DNA of 64,000 bases from Robertmurraya massiliosenegalensis JC6 (GTDB lineage: Bacteria; Bacillota; Bacilli; Bacillales; Cytobacillaceae). Position 1 is the first letter of the stretch, and each line of letters begins with the position of its first letter. This document shows, piece after piece, positions 17,223 through 26,266 of the stretch. Under the pieces are notes generated by a model, which worked only from the letters and a program-made list of their open reading frames with translations, was not told where the DNA came from and did no database searches. Location: the NCBI RefSeq assembly GCF_000311725.1, contig NZ_HE978511.1, positions 584,441 to 648,440 on the forward strand, given 5' to 3'. The position numbers and the translations under genes were made by a program.

Positions 17223-18542
17223 TTAGTTCTTCAATAAATTAGGGAGAAATAAAGTTATTTCCGGAATATAAGTAACCAACAATAATACAACGATTGAGAT
17301 TAATAAATAGGGCAATAAAGGTTTCGTTGTCTTCATAACCGAAACATTGGCGATTTTAGATGCCATCAGGAGATTTAATGCCATTGGTGGAGTAATTAAA
17401 CCAATACATAAATTAGTTGTTTGAATAATCCCAAAATGCACCAAATCAATTCCCATCATTTGTACTAACGGTAAAAAAATAGGTGTTGTTATAATAATCG
17501 CTGTAATGGTTTCCATAAATGTGCCTAAAATAAGATAGATTATATTAAGAAGTAGTAATATAACAAATGTATTATTTGTCCACGATAGAATTGTTTCAGC
17601 TAAAAATGATGGGAGTCGTTCGACCGTTATAATGTAACCGAACACCCCTGCTAAACTGACCATAATTAAAATTACCGCACTCGTAATAGCAGATCGACCT
17701 GCTATTTGTAGAAGCTTCTTCCCAGTAATACTCTTATAATAAAAGAAAGCTGCCAAGATTCCATAAGCTACCGCAATGGCTCCTGATTCTGTTGGAGTAA
17801 ACACACCTGAGTATATTCCACCCAATATAATTAGTGGCATTAATATCGCAGGTATCGCTGGAAGAATGAAGGAACGTGTAGGTCTATTAACTTCCTTGGC
17901 AGATGCACTTTCTACTTCTCCTTCGTCCAACCCATTGATATTCTCATTGATTTTATATTTTCTAATCATAAAATGATTAACGGTCATAAATCCTATTGCC
18001 ATTAGCAATCCGGGAATAATTCCACCTAGGAATAGCATGGATACAGACACCTCTGCATTCAAGCCATATACAATCAAAGGTACACTAGGTGGGATCAATA
18101 TTCCTAAAAATCCAGATGCCGCAGCTATTGCCACAGCAAAGCTACGATCATAACCCTTTTTCACCATTTCCGGAATCATTACACCACCGATTGCTGCAAC
18201 AGTTGCAGCGGAGGAACCTGAAATAGCGCCAAAGAAAGTACTGGCAATAACCGTTAAATGGCTTAATGATCCCTTTATCTTTCTTGTAAAAATAGATAAA
18301 AAGTTTACTAGATGGTTAGAAATTTTGGCCTCCTTCATAATATCGCCAGCAAAAATAAAGAAGGGGATTGCCATTAAAGCAAATGAGTCGACTGCACCAA
18401 AACTTCTCGTAATAAGAACGCTACTATTATCAGCTAAAGCTACAAAAATATAGATTAATGAGGAGAACCCAAAACTATATGCAACTGGTACTCCTATAAG
18501 AACCAAAATGAAAAAGAATAGAAGTATAAGTAGTGCACTCAC
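17223..18542 (-). CDS. dctM: TRAP transporter large membrane subunit (DctM family)
   Basis: The 439-residue, roughly 12-helix sodium-coupled permease of a TRAP system for uptake of carboxylates. Family features include the N-terminal LLILLFFFILVLIGVPVAYSFG type segment, GSSAATVAAIGG, LIPPSVPLIVYG and the C-terminal TPPMALNLLMAS. It starts at GTG 18542 and overlaps dctQ by 4 bases (GTGA), indicating translational coupling. Between the import genes and the mutase only 44 bases remain, so uptake and mutase are one transcript. The likely cargo is the acid that the ligase at 21076 activates. Confidence 0.92.
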   Translation of the reverse strand: MSALLILLFFFILVLIGVPVAYSFGFSSLIYIFVALADNSSVLITRSFGAVDSFALMAIPFFIFAGDIMKEAKISNHLVNFLSIFTRKIKGSLSHLTVIASTFFGAISGSSAATVAAIGGVMIPEMVKKGYDRSFAVAIAAASGFLGILIPPSVPLIVYGLNAEVSVSMLFLGGIIPGLLMAIGFMTVNHFMIRKYKINENINGLDEGEVESASAKEVNRPTRSFILPAIPAILMPLIILGGIYSGVFTPTESGAIAVAYGILAAFFYYKSITGKKLLQIAGRSAITSAVILIMVSLAGVFGYIITVERLPSFLAETILSWTNNTFVILLLLNIIYLILGTFMETITAIIITTPIFLPLVQMMGIDLVHFGIIQTTNLCIGLITPPMALNLLMASKIANVSVMKTTKPLLPYLLISIVVLLLVTYIPEITLFLPNLLKN

Positions 18543-19024
18543 AATGTTCCTCCTTCTTTATTTAATTGTTTTGATTTGAATACAAGATAAAAAACATAAA
18601 TCCCATTCAAAATCATTAGCAAACTCCCAATAAATAGTGCTGACATTGGCCAGACCATCGATATTTGTAATGCCGGGGTTACTTGCCCTGACTGCACTAA
18701 TTGTGAGAGAACTTGATACGAAATATATCCGAATACAGAACCGAACAAAATGATAACAAAATGACGTGTTAAATCTACATACCGAAATATTGAACCCCCA
18801 AGAATGTGATCAAATATTTCTACATTTAAGTGTGCTTTCTGCTTTATTGCAACAGCAGAGCCTATATACACGGTAAAAACCATTAAATATCGAATTACCT
18901 CTTCAAGCCATGGAAAAGACATTTCCAGTACATATCTTGTTATAACCTGAGATAAGGCCATCAATGTCATAATGAGCAGAAATGCACCACAAATTCCTTC
19001 TAAATATGAATTCAGTCTGTTCAT
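18539..19024 (-). CDS. dctQ: TRAP transporter small membrane subunit (DctQ family)
   Basis: A 161-residue protein with four hydrophobic segments (about 10-30, 45-65, 85-110, 125-145) and the DctQ-type motif FPWLEEVIRYLMVFTVYIG followed by AIKQKAHLNVEIF. It overlaps dctM by 4 bases and follows the binding-protein gene by 11 bases. GGGTG precedes ATG 19024. Confidence 0.9.
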   Translation of the reverse strand: MNRLNSYLEGICGAFLLIMTLMALSQVITRYVLEMSFPWLEEVIRYLMVFTVYIGSAVAIKQKAHLNVEIFDHILGGSIFRYVDLTRHFVIILFGSVFGYISYQVLSQLVQSGQVTPALQISMVWPMSALFIGSLLMILNGIYVFYLVFKSKQLNKEGGTL

Positions 19025-19035
19025 AGTTTTACACC

Positions 19036-20058
19036 CTATTCTCTATATTCAAGCATATCGTCAATTAGTTCTTGACCTAATTCTGGTGCTAACGCATCAT
19101 ACGTACCTTGAGCACTTTCTTGGAACCCTTTAATCGCTTCTTCACTCAATTCACTTACTTCGATTCCTGCTGCCTTCATTTCTTCACCTAGCTGTTTCGC
19201 TGTATCGCGACTGTATTGCCTTTGTTCAAGAGCCAAATCTACTGCCGTTTCTTCTAAAATTATTCTTAAGTCTTCAGGTAGTTTATTCCATGTACTTTCA
19301 CTGATCATCACCGCTAAAGGAGCGTAAATATGGTTTGTAAAGGTAAAATACGGTTGGACTTCATGTAATTTTGAGCCATATGTTAAAAGGGTACCGTTAT
19401 CCTGTGCATCAATTGTTCCTTGTTGTAATGCTGTATAAACTTCACTAAAAGCCATAGGAGTTGGTATTGCTCCTACTCTTTCGAACCAGTCTAACGATGG
19501 CTTGTTCTCGACAACCCTTATCTTAATTCCTTTTAAATCATCCACAGTTTCAATTGGACGTTTTGAATTGGACATAGCTCTCCAATCATTTTCCCAAAAA
19601 GATAATGCTAACATTTGCTTTTGGGAAATTGCTTCTTTCATCTTGTCTCCAATAGGACCATCCAAAATTTCATCCACTTTTGCATTATCAGTTGGAAAGA
19701 TATATGGTAAATCCCATACTTGAAGTTCTGGGACAAAATTCCCCATCGCAATCGTACTAATTAAACCCATTTCAAGTGTTCCTTGCTGAATAGCTTCTGT
19801 CATTTCTCGATCTGCCCCTAACTGACTAGCAGGATAGGTTTCAACTTTTATTCTTCCTTCAGATTTTTTCTCTACTTCTTCTGCAAATAGACGTGCATAC
19901 TTTTCCCATGGGTGCTCCGCATCTGCAGGACCAACATGACCAAGTTTAAGGGTGAATTGCTCATCTTTTCCTCCAGTTTGACCACTAGAAGAGTTAGAAC
20001 TACAGGCAGTCAGAAACATACTGAAAATTAGAATAGACAACAATAGTATTTTTTTCAT
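19036..20058 (-). CDS. dctP: TRAP transporter substrate-binding lipoprotein (DctP family)
   Basis: The extracytoplasmic receptor of the TRAP system, about 340 residues. A lipoprotein signal with lipobox LTAC (Cys near residue 19) anchors it to the membrane outside. Family marks are LGHVGPADAEHPW, the Arg of GIKIRVVENK that binds the substrate carboxylate, MAFSEVYTALQQGTIDAQDN and the C-terminal helices. ATG 20058 with GGAG 7 bases upstream is preferred over the TTG two codons earlier. DctP proteins bind C4-dicarboxylates, 2-hydroxy or 2-oxo acids and many others; here 2-hydroxyisobutyrate or a relative is a reasonable guess. Confidence 0.92.
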   Translation of the reverse strand: MKKILLLSILIFSMFLTACSSNSSSGQTGGKDEQFTLKLGHVGPADAEHPWEKYARLFAEEVEKKSEGRIKVETYPASQLGADREMTEAIQQGTLEMGLISTIAMGNFVPELQVWDLPYIFPTDNAKVDEILDGPIGDKMKEAISQKQMLALSFWENDWRAMSNSKRPIETVDDLKGIKIRVVENKPSLDWFERVGAIPTPMAFSEVYTALQQGTIDAQDNGTLLTYGSKLHEVQPYFTFTNHIYAPLAVMISESTWNKLPEDLRIILEETAVDLALEQRQYSRDTAKQLGEEMKAAGIEVSELSEEAIKGFQESAQGTYDALAPELGQELIDDMLEYRE

Positions 20059-20121
20059 AACCAATCTCCTCTTTTTTTATATTTTGTCTTTCGTTTCCTT
20101 CCACTTTGAATGTAAGAGAAC

Positions 20122-21042
20122 CTACATGTAAATGTCTAAAAGATATAATAATGCTGTAATGGAAATAACACTTACAAGAGTATTAATGAATGTTGCATTG
20201 GCAACTAACCCAGGCTTTGCTTTATATTCTTCGGCTATCATCGTCATCAAGACGGCTGTAGGCATTGCATTCTGTAAAATCAAAACCTTTGCTGTTAACG
20301 GATCGAAGGAACCAAAAGCTAATATCCCAATGGTTATGACCGGTCCACCAATTAAACGGATTCCTGTTATTAAAGCGATGCTACTGATGAATTTTCCTTT
20401 TGAGTTTGTTGACTCATTTTGTACTTTCGTTCTAGAAAGTTGAATCCCTAAAATGAGTAATACAACTGGTACCATGGCATCGCCCATTAGTTTAATAGGA
20501 TCGTAGATAAAATCTGGGATTGAGATTTGAAATACGAGAACGATAATCGCTAATAAAGTAGCGTAAGTAGTGGGTAACCTTAAGATGTTCTTAACACCTT
20601 TTACCCAGCTATCTCCTTCCAATGATGCAAAATACACCCCCAATGAATACATCAAGATAAAATTAAGCACAACAATAATGACACCTATCGAAAAAGCTTC
20701 ATCACCATATGCAAACATCAGAATGGGCAATCCAAAATTTCCGGTATTAGGGAATACGGTCGAAAGTAATGCAGGATTTAATATCCCTTTATTTCCAGTA
20801 ATCTTCATAATAAATACCGTTATAACTGCGATGATAATCGTAAAAATCACAATAACTAATACTACTTTCATGATGCTTGTGGCCGAGAGATTACTTCTGA
20901 CCAGAAAACTAAAAATTAAAGCAGGACTTAATACGATCATCGAAAATTTAGAGATAGGTGAATAATCTACTTTCACAAATCTCCCAAATAAATAACCTGC
21001 CCCCAATATAATCAATACGGGTACAATAACATTAATAATCAA
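20122..21042 (-). CDS. AEC-family transporter
   Basis: A 306-residue integral membrane protein with about ten hydrophobic segments in two halves, the pattern of the auxin efflux carrier family, which in bacteria includes malonate and other carboxylate carriers. Characteristic are VPVLIILGAGYLFGR at the N-terminus, FPNTGNFGLPILMFAYG and LILQNAMPTAVLMTMIAEEY. Start is TTG 21042, with GAAGGTG just upstream. Lying between ligase and TRAP genes of operon 1, it is a second transporter in the same unit, perhaps exporting or exchanging an organic acid. Substrate unknown. Confidence 0.85.
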   Translation of the reverse strand: MIINVIVPVLIILGAGYLFGRFVKVDYSPISKFSMIVLSPALIFSFLVRSNLSATSIMKVVLVIVIFTIIIAVITVFIMKITGNKGILNPALLSTVFPNTGNFGLPILMFAYGDEAFSIGVIIVVLNFILMYSLGVYFASLEGDSWVKGVKNILRLPTTYATLLAIIVLVFQISIPDFIYDPIKLMGDAMVPVVLLILGIQLSRTKVQNESTNSKGKFISSIALITGIRLIGGPVITIGILAFGSFDPLTAKVLILQNAMPTAVLMTMIAEEYKAKPGLVANATFINTLVSVISITALLYLLDIYM

Positions 21043-21075
21043 GTGAACACCTTCTAATAGAAAGCTTTTTTATAG

Positions 21076-22707
21076 CTATTTTTTTAATTTCAAACTATGT
21101 TTTTCTCGGTCCCATGTTGTACTAGAATGCCCTTTATCCCTCAATACTCCTTTTTTTAATTTCTCATTTGGGGTCTTGGGAAGACTCTCTACAAACTCTA
21201 TAAATCTAGGAACTGCAAAGTATGGCATATTTTTTTCACAATAAGAATATAACTCCTCATGGGTTAATTCCTTGTCAAATTGTAAAACAACAAAGACCTT
21301 TACTTCGTCTTCTGCACCTGCGCCATATTCTGATTTCACGGCAATAGCAGCGCTTTCTTTTACTTTTGGATGAGAATTGATGACGCTTTCAATTGTTTGC
21401 GAAGAGATATTTTCCCCACGTCTTCTTATGGCATCCTTTAAACGATCGACAAAATATAAATATCCTTCATCATCGATCCTTCCTAAGTCACCAGTATGAA
21501 ACCATAAATTTCGCCATGCCTCAATCGTCTTTTCCGCTACATTGTGATATCCTTTCATCATAATTCCAGGGTATTTGGGTCTAACAACAATCTCCCCAAT
21601 TTCACCGGGATGTACCCGTTCATCCGTTTCAGGATTAAAAACGGCTACTTCATACCAATCAAGAGGTCGACCGGCAGAACCAAGTTTAAGTGGTTCTTCT
21701 GCTCTCCGATAAGTAAACACGGAGGTTTCCGTCATCCCATACCCTTCGACACACTTCACCGCAAATCTGTTTTCAAAATCCTCCCCTATATCCTTAGGGG
21801 TAGGTAGTGCAAATACAATTCTTAATGGATTAATATGATCATTTTCTTGAACAGGTTGCCGATAAATGAATTCACACATAACACCTAAAGTATTCGTTAC
21901 GGTGGCACCAACTTCCCGGACCTGTTTTAACCATTTCGAAGCGCTGAAAGATGACCAAATACTAACTCTAGCCCCTACAATCAACGCAGGTAACACTTGC
22001 ATAAACTGAGCATTGGCATGAAAAAGTGGAAGGCAAACATAGTACACATCGTTACTATTTAGTTGACCAATATCAATAATTGCTTGTGCAAATACACCTT
22101 CAAGTCCGTATGGCATAATTACACCCTTAGACAAACCAGTTGTTCCAGATGTATACATAATCGCACCAGTATCAAAATATTTCATTCGTTGCGGTTGTTT
22201 AATTGGTTCTGAATCTGCTAACGTTTCCCATTGGATGAGTTCCCATTCCGGATTCATATTGAATTCAGGAAAGGCCCCAACAACTATGATTTTTTTTACA
22301 TACTTTAATTGATCAGCCACTTCATAAAATCTCGGTAAAAATTGTTCATGGATGATCGCAACTTTTGCCTGACAATCATTTGCTTCATGTATAAGAAAAT
22401 TCCCTTTATAGTGGACATTAATGGGTACCTCAATTGCCCCAAGAAAATTAATGCTGAACCAACTATAAAGGATCTCTAAACAGTTCGGCAGCATAATTAA
22501 TACCTTTTCCTGTTTCTCAACACCGATTTCTTTAAGTCCTCCTGAAACTCTCAAAGTTTGTTGATAGAGTTCTTTGTAAGTAATAGGGGTATCATTTTCC
22601 CATTGTAATGCTTGCGAATTTGGACTTTCTCTCGCTCTCTTTGATAACACATTGGATATGATCCATGAATCTTTAACATGATTAAAATCAACATTTTTAA
22701 GAGTCAT
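21076..22707 (-). CDS. Acyl-CoA synthetase (AMP-forming, CaiC-like); candidate 2-hydroxyisobutyrate-CoA ligase
   Basis: A 543-residue member of the adenylate-forming enzymes. The core motifs are YTSGTTGLSKGV (near 180-191), GYGMTETS, WFHTGDLGRID and RRRGENIS, with the catalytic lysine of the C-terminal domain in PNEKLKKGVL. It resembles crotonobetaine/carnitine-CoA ligases and short hydroxy-acid ligases rather than long-chain enzymes. In characterised 2-hydroxyisobutyrate degraders a ligase lies with hcmA, hcmB and a MeaB gene; the same set is present here, so I infer that it makes the CoA ester used by mutase 2. The exact acid is not determined by the sequence. Confidence 0.87.
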   Translation of the reverse strand: MTLKNVDFNHVKDSWIISNVLSKRARESPNSQALQWENDTPITYKELYQQTLRVSGGLKEIGVEKQEKVLIMLPNCLEILYSWFSINFLGAIEVPINVHYKGNFLIHEANDCQAKVAIIHEQFLPRFYEVADQLKYVKKIIVVGAFPEFNMNPEWELIQWETLADSEPIKQPQRMKYFDTGAIMYTSGTTGLSKGVIMPYGLEGVFAQAIIDIGQLNSNDVYYVCLPLFHANAQFMQVLPALIVGARVSIWSSFSASKWLKQVREVGATVTNTLGVMCEFIYRQPVQENDHINPLRIVFALPTPKDIGEDFENRFAVKCVEGYGMTETSVFTYRRAEEPLKLGSAGRPLDWYEVAVFNPETDERVHPGEIGEIVVRPKYPGIMMKGYHNVAEKTIEAWRNLWFHTGDLGRIDDEGYLYFVDRLKDAIRRRGENISSQTIESVINSHPKVKESAAIAVKSEYGAGAEDEVKVFVVLQFDKELTHEELYSYCEKNMPYFAVPRFIEFVESLPKTPNEKLKKGVLRDKGHSSTTWDREKHSLKLKK

Positions 22708-22771
22708 ATTCTCCCCCCCAATAATCCATATAAACGAGTCGATATTGCAGCAGAATACAATGATCTAAAAG

Positions 22772-23962
22772 TTAGTCATGATAAAAAAGGTCATGTTCAA
22801 GCGAACCTAATACTTCATGCCCAGAGCTTGTAAGTAAAATATCATCTTCTACCATTACTGAGCCAAACCCCGGAATCATAAACTTTGGTTCAAGTGTAAT
22901 GACAGCGCCTTCTGGTAACGGCTCTTGAAAACCTAATCCTAGAACTGGGTCTTCATCGAGTTCTAAACCTATGGCATGGCCAATATAGCTGCCACGATTA
23001 TTTCCAACTCCCATAAAATGATCGAGGTATCCCTTTTGTTCTGCCAATTTTTCAGCATGTAGAAATAGCTCTTCCCCGGTAACCCCTGGTCTAACTTTCT
23101 CTATAACTGATAAATGTAATTCCACCAAGTGATTCCATAAATCTTTCTGCCGCTCATTAGGCTTTCCTAAACAATATGTTCTTGCCATATCAGCGTGATA
23201 TCCTTCTTTACAAATTCCATAATCTACAACAATAAGATCGCCTTTTTGGATATTTCTTGAAGAAGCTCCCCAAGGCAATGTTTCACTTAATCCCACACCC
23301 GTAACAGTCATGGCATGGCCTGATACTTCCCATGCATTTGGACCAGAAGTAACAATCCCTCCTCCGGGTAAAACCGCATCCCATCTGCGAAACCATACTA
23401 ATCCATCTCCTCCATTACTCCGAGCTGCATATTCCATACTTGCAGAAAGTTCATATTCCGTTACACCCGCTCTTAGTGAATGTAATATAGCCTGATGGCC
23501 TTTTTTCCAAAGTTCAATAGACTGTTTGATTGCTTCAACTTCAATTTTTTCTTTCACTAAGCGCTGTTTTTTTATATGCTTTGAAACATTAACTAACTTG
23601 AAATCAATCAAGTTTTTCCTCACACTTAAGCCAATATTCGTAGGCAATACATCATCTTGAACTCCGATTGTACTTCCTGTTTGAGGAGATATCCCTAATT
23701 CCGCCAACGCTTGAAGCATCTCTTTGAAGCTATTAGCTGGAATCAATTGCTTAATCCATGTTGCTTCCTTTGCCATTTCATGAGCTCTTCTAGTAAATAG
23801 AACCGGATTGCCGTCAGCAGGTACCCATAGATTAGATGGTTGGGCTGTTCCAGTATAGTAATATAGATCCCTTGAGTACATGATGAGTGCTGCTGTTATA
23901 TCACTTTTTCTTAACCTTTCTTGAAGTTTTCGTACTCTTTCTTGAAAATGATTATTTTCCAT
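22772..23962 (-). CDS. M24-family metallopeptidase (Xaa-Pro peptidase/creatinase-like)
   Basis: A 396-residue pita-bread-fold hydrolase with an N-terminal creatinase-type domain (about 1-150) and a C-terminal catalytic domain. The five metal ligands can be placed: Asp in VVDYGICKEG, Asp in HADMARTY, His in IGHAIGLELDEDP, Glu in ITLEPKF and Glu in VMVEDDILL. It therefore should be active, as a Xaa-Pro peptidase or as a hydrolase of a related C-N bond (creatinase and DMSP-lyase DddP share the fold). It is locked in operon 1, 3 bases from meaB, so it probably releases the acid handled by the ligase from a conjugate. That link is inference. Confidence 0.85.
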   Translation of the reverse strand: MENNHFQERVRKLQERLRKSDITAALIMYSRDLYYYTGTAQPSNLWVPADGNPVLFTRRAHEMAKEATWIKQLIPANSFKEMLQALAELGISPQTGSTIGVQDDVLPTNIGLSVRKNLIDFKLVNVSKHIKKQRLVKEKIEVEAIKQSIELWKKGHQAILHSLRAGVTEYELSASMEYAARSNGGDGLVWFRRWDAVLPGGGIVTSGPNAWEVSGHAMTVTGVGLSETLPWGASSRNIQKGDLIVVDYGICKEGYHADMARTYCLGKPNERQKDLWNHLVELHLSVIEKVRPGVTGEELFLHAEKLAEQKGYLDHFMGVGNNRGSYIGHAIGLELDEDPVLGLGFQEPLPEGAVITLEPKFMIPGFGSVMVEDDILLTSSGHEVLGSLEHDLFYHD

Positions 23963-23965
23963 TTT

Positions 23966-24916
23966 TCATCTCAACTCCTCCTGAAAATATAATTGGTAAA
24001 TCTGTTCAACTGCTTCGCTAAGTTGGATCTCACCACTAAAAACTGTCTTTGCTGTATCATGAGCCTTGCCATTTTCAAATAAGCTGCTTAAATCTTTTAA
24101 TAATTTCAAAGTTAATTTTTCTTTTATTTCGTTTTCTAATGTTTCAATTCTCTTACTATACAATTTTTCTTGTTGTTGTAAGAATTTCCAATGGTTTTCG
24201 CATTCCGCTACAAGGTCATTTATTCCATCGCCTCTTGTTGCAATCGTTTTCATTACTTTTGGCACCCAATAAGCATTTTGTTTCGTAAAATGCAAAGTAG
24301 ATGTTAGTTGTCTAACTGTATGATCAGCTTCTGGTCGGTCAGCCATATTCACGATAAAAATGTCCCCAACCTCCATTACTCCTGCCTTAAAAGCTTGCAT
24401 CGTATCACCTAAACCTGGAGCGGCAGTCACAATCACCGTATCTGCAATACCCACTATATCAAGTTCAATTTGCCCAACTCCGACAGTCTCAATGAGGACA
24501 ACGTCATGACCCGTGGCTTGTAGTAAGAATGCTGCTTTTCTAACGCCACTCGCTAATCCACCTTGAACATTTCTAGTGGCCATACTCCTTATAAACACTT
24601 TTGGATCAGTACTATGTCTTTGCATTCTAATTCGATCGCCTAAAATCGCTCCCTTTGAAAATACACTGGATGGGTCTACACAAATCACGCCAACCGACAT
24701 ATCATTTTTTCGGTAATGGTTAATCATTTGGTCGACTATTGTGCTCTTTCCAGATCCTGGTGGACCCGTAATTCCGATAACTTGTGTAAATGCTTTTACT
24801 TTTAATAAATATTGTAAAAGTTCTTCAGAAAGCGGAGTGTTATTTTCTATCTCTGTTAATGCCTTTGCAATAGACAATATGTCGCCTCTACTGATATTTT
24901 CAAAAGATAAGCGCAC
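23966..24916 (-). CDS. meaB: MeaB/ArgK-type GTPase for mutase 2
   Basis: Second MeaB-type G3E GTPase, 316 residues: P-loop GPPGSGKSTI near 53-62, CVDPSSVFSKGAILGDRIRMQ, ETVGVGQIELDI and NMADRPEAD. It is the first gene of operon 1; in hydroxyisobutyrate degraders a MeaB homolog (MeaH) belongs to the hcm set. Start is GTG 24916 with AAGGAGG 7 bases upstream. Two operator-like sites lie in the 350 bases ahead of it. The protein differs from the copy at 13258 over most of its length, so the two were not recently duplicated. Confidence 0.92.
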   Translation of the reverse strand: MRLSFENISRGDILSIAKALTEIENNTPLSEELLQYLLKVKAFTQVIGITGPPGSGKSTIVDQMINHYRKNDMSVGVICVDPSSVFSKGAILGDRIRMQRHSTDPKVFIRSMATRNVQGGLASGVRKAAFLLQATGHDVVLIETVGVGQIELDIVGIADTVIVTAAPGLGDTMQAFKAGVMEVGDIFIVNMADRPEADHTVRQLTSTLHFTKQNAYWVPKVMKTIATRGDGINDLVAECENHWKFLQQQEKLYSKRIETLENEIKEKLTLKLLKDLSSLFENGKAHDTAKTVFSGEIQLSEAVEQIYQLYFQEELR

Positions 24917-24942
24917 TAAGATACCTCCTTAAAAATGTCTAA

Positions 24943-24953
24943 TGGTCAGACAA
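24943..24953. promoter_or_regulatory. Candidate GntR (FadR-type) operator near meaB start
   Basis: TGGTCAGACAA fits TNGTNNNACNA fully and shares the GTCWGAC core with the sites at 14979 and 25211. It lies 27 bases upstream of the operon 1 start codon. Confidence 0.65.
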
Positions 24954-25210
24954 ATAATCTAGAAAATTTAATTAAAAAATTTGAAAATCTCGCCATAGTA
25001 ATTGTTGAAGACTTTTATACCTAGTTTGAAAATATCGAAACTAATAAACCCCATGCATGTATCGCGTTTTCATGAAAGTAGAATACATATTGAATGTTAG
25101 TGTGAATGAGAGTTGTGTTTAATTGAAGTTCTATCGGTGAAGTGAACAGTTAATAAATCAATGTGTTCAAGATTATTAGCCCTTTCATAAAGAACTAACT
25201 AGAAAGTTAG

Positions 25211-25223
25211 ATTGTCAGACAAT
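25211..25223. promoter_or_regulatory. Candidate GntR (FadR-type) operator, distal
   Basis: ATTGTCAGACAAT is a perfect 13-base palindrome (6-base arms, one central base) fitting TNGTNNNACNA. It lies about 295 bases upstream of operon 1 and 40 bases past the sigma gene stop. Confidence 0.7.
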
Positions 25224-25262
25224 ATAAAGTTTTTTTATAAATTTTAGCAAGGATTTATTATT

Positions 25263-26021
25263 TTAACTCTTTTCATAATCCCTAATCTTTTTGAATGCGC
25301 TTTCAATATATTTATGAACCATTGAGTTCGCGCACTCTAGTTTCCTTGCAATTTCTGTCTTACTATAACCTAGAAAAAAATACATAAAGATCGCATCTTT
25401 TTGTTTTTCGTTTAAAAGTCTCATATAATTTTCTATGACCAGTTTATTTACTACCGCCTTTTCAATATTTGAATAGGCATCTGAAACAAAGGCATCATTG
25501 TTGATATTGAAACGATATGAACCTGCATCAAGAAAGATGCTAACTACTTGTTGCATCCCATATACTAAGTCAAATGCATCGCCTCGTGAAATTTTAAACT
25601 CGGTCATCGTATCCTCAATCGTTGGATCCTTTTGCTTTTCTTCTCGAAATTTATCATAGAACAATAAGTACTTTGGATAGAGCGCTCTTATTCTTTGACT
25701 AATCGTCATAGAATTGGAGTTATTTGAACGTGAAAATTCTCTAATTTCGCCCTGAATACTTAAAAACAAATAGCGTACATATTCATTTGGTGATTTCTCT
25801 AAATTTAGTTTTTTTATGCCTTTATATAAACCAATTAGGCACGCTTGGTGAAGGTCATCCCATTCAACCTTATGTTGTTGCATAAATCGTGCTGGGTTTT
25901 TCGTATATGCCTTAATCACATATTTGATAAACTTATCCACTTCCTCATGAGCCATTAACTCATTCATGTAGAGTTCATCATGTCTAGCTTTTAAGAGTAG
26001 CCCCTTATCCCTTAGAATCAA
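25263..26021 (-). CDS. Orphan sigma-70 family RNA polymerase sigma factor
   Basis: A 252-residue sigma-like protein. Region 2 is recognisable in VEWDDLHQACLIGLYKGIKKLN and the following segment with QGEIREFSR, and region 4 in LNEKQKDAIFMYFFLGYSKTEIARKLECANSMVHKYIESAFKKI, a helix-turn-helix near the C-terminus. A weak region-3-like linker lies between. It is not one of the sporulation or ECF factors I know, and no anti-sigma gene is next to it. I start at TTG 26021 because AGAGGGGGG lies just upstream; the open frame runs 21 codons further to 26084 through that site. It may transcribe part of the accessory block; that is untested. Confidence 0.8.
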   Translation of the reverse strand: MILRDKGLLLKARHDELYMNELMAHEEVDKFIKYVIKAYTKNPARFMQQHKVEWDDLHQACLIGLYKGIKKLNLEKSPNEYVRYLFLSIQGEIREFSRSNNSNSMTISQRIRALYPKYLLFYDKFREEKQKDPTIEDTMTEFKISRGDAFDLVYGMQQVVSIFLDAGSYRFNINNDAFVSDAYSNIEKAVVNKLVIENYMRLLNEKQKDAIFMYFFLGYSKTEIARKLECANSMVHKYIESAFKKIRDYEKS

Positions 26022-26266
26022 AATACCCCCCTCTTTCTTAATCCCTTTGCTTAATAATATATTTTCGGATTGTGTAAAAGTCAATATATTTTAAATATTA
26101 TTTTTTATCAGTTTATTAAACATATATTCAAATTAGTATTGAAAACAAAAAAAATTTGTACTAAAAATATTATTTTTCAAAAACATAATTGTTGAAGCTA
26201 AATACTGTTCGTTCAATATGAAATCGCCTATACTTTATTTAATAAGATGAATCGGAGGAGAAAATT

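Larger units (their letters stand above)
24917..25262. promoter_or_regulatory. Control region of mutase operon 1
   Basis: Between the sigma-factor gene and operon 1 there is no gene. The region holds two operator-like sites (24943-24953 and 25211-25223). No cobalamin riboswitch core can be seen, although the products depend on B12. I cannot assign -35 and -10 boxes with confidence. Confidence 0.6.

Noticed and set aside
24917..25262. Search for a cobalamin riboswitch ahead of the B12-dependent operons (also 14950-15030 and 8716-8773)
   Set aside because: No B12-box-like core or extended paired structure could be seen; regulation appears to be by the GntR protein instead.
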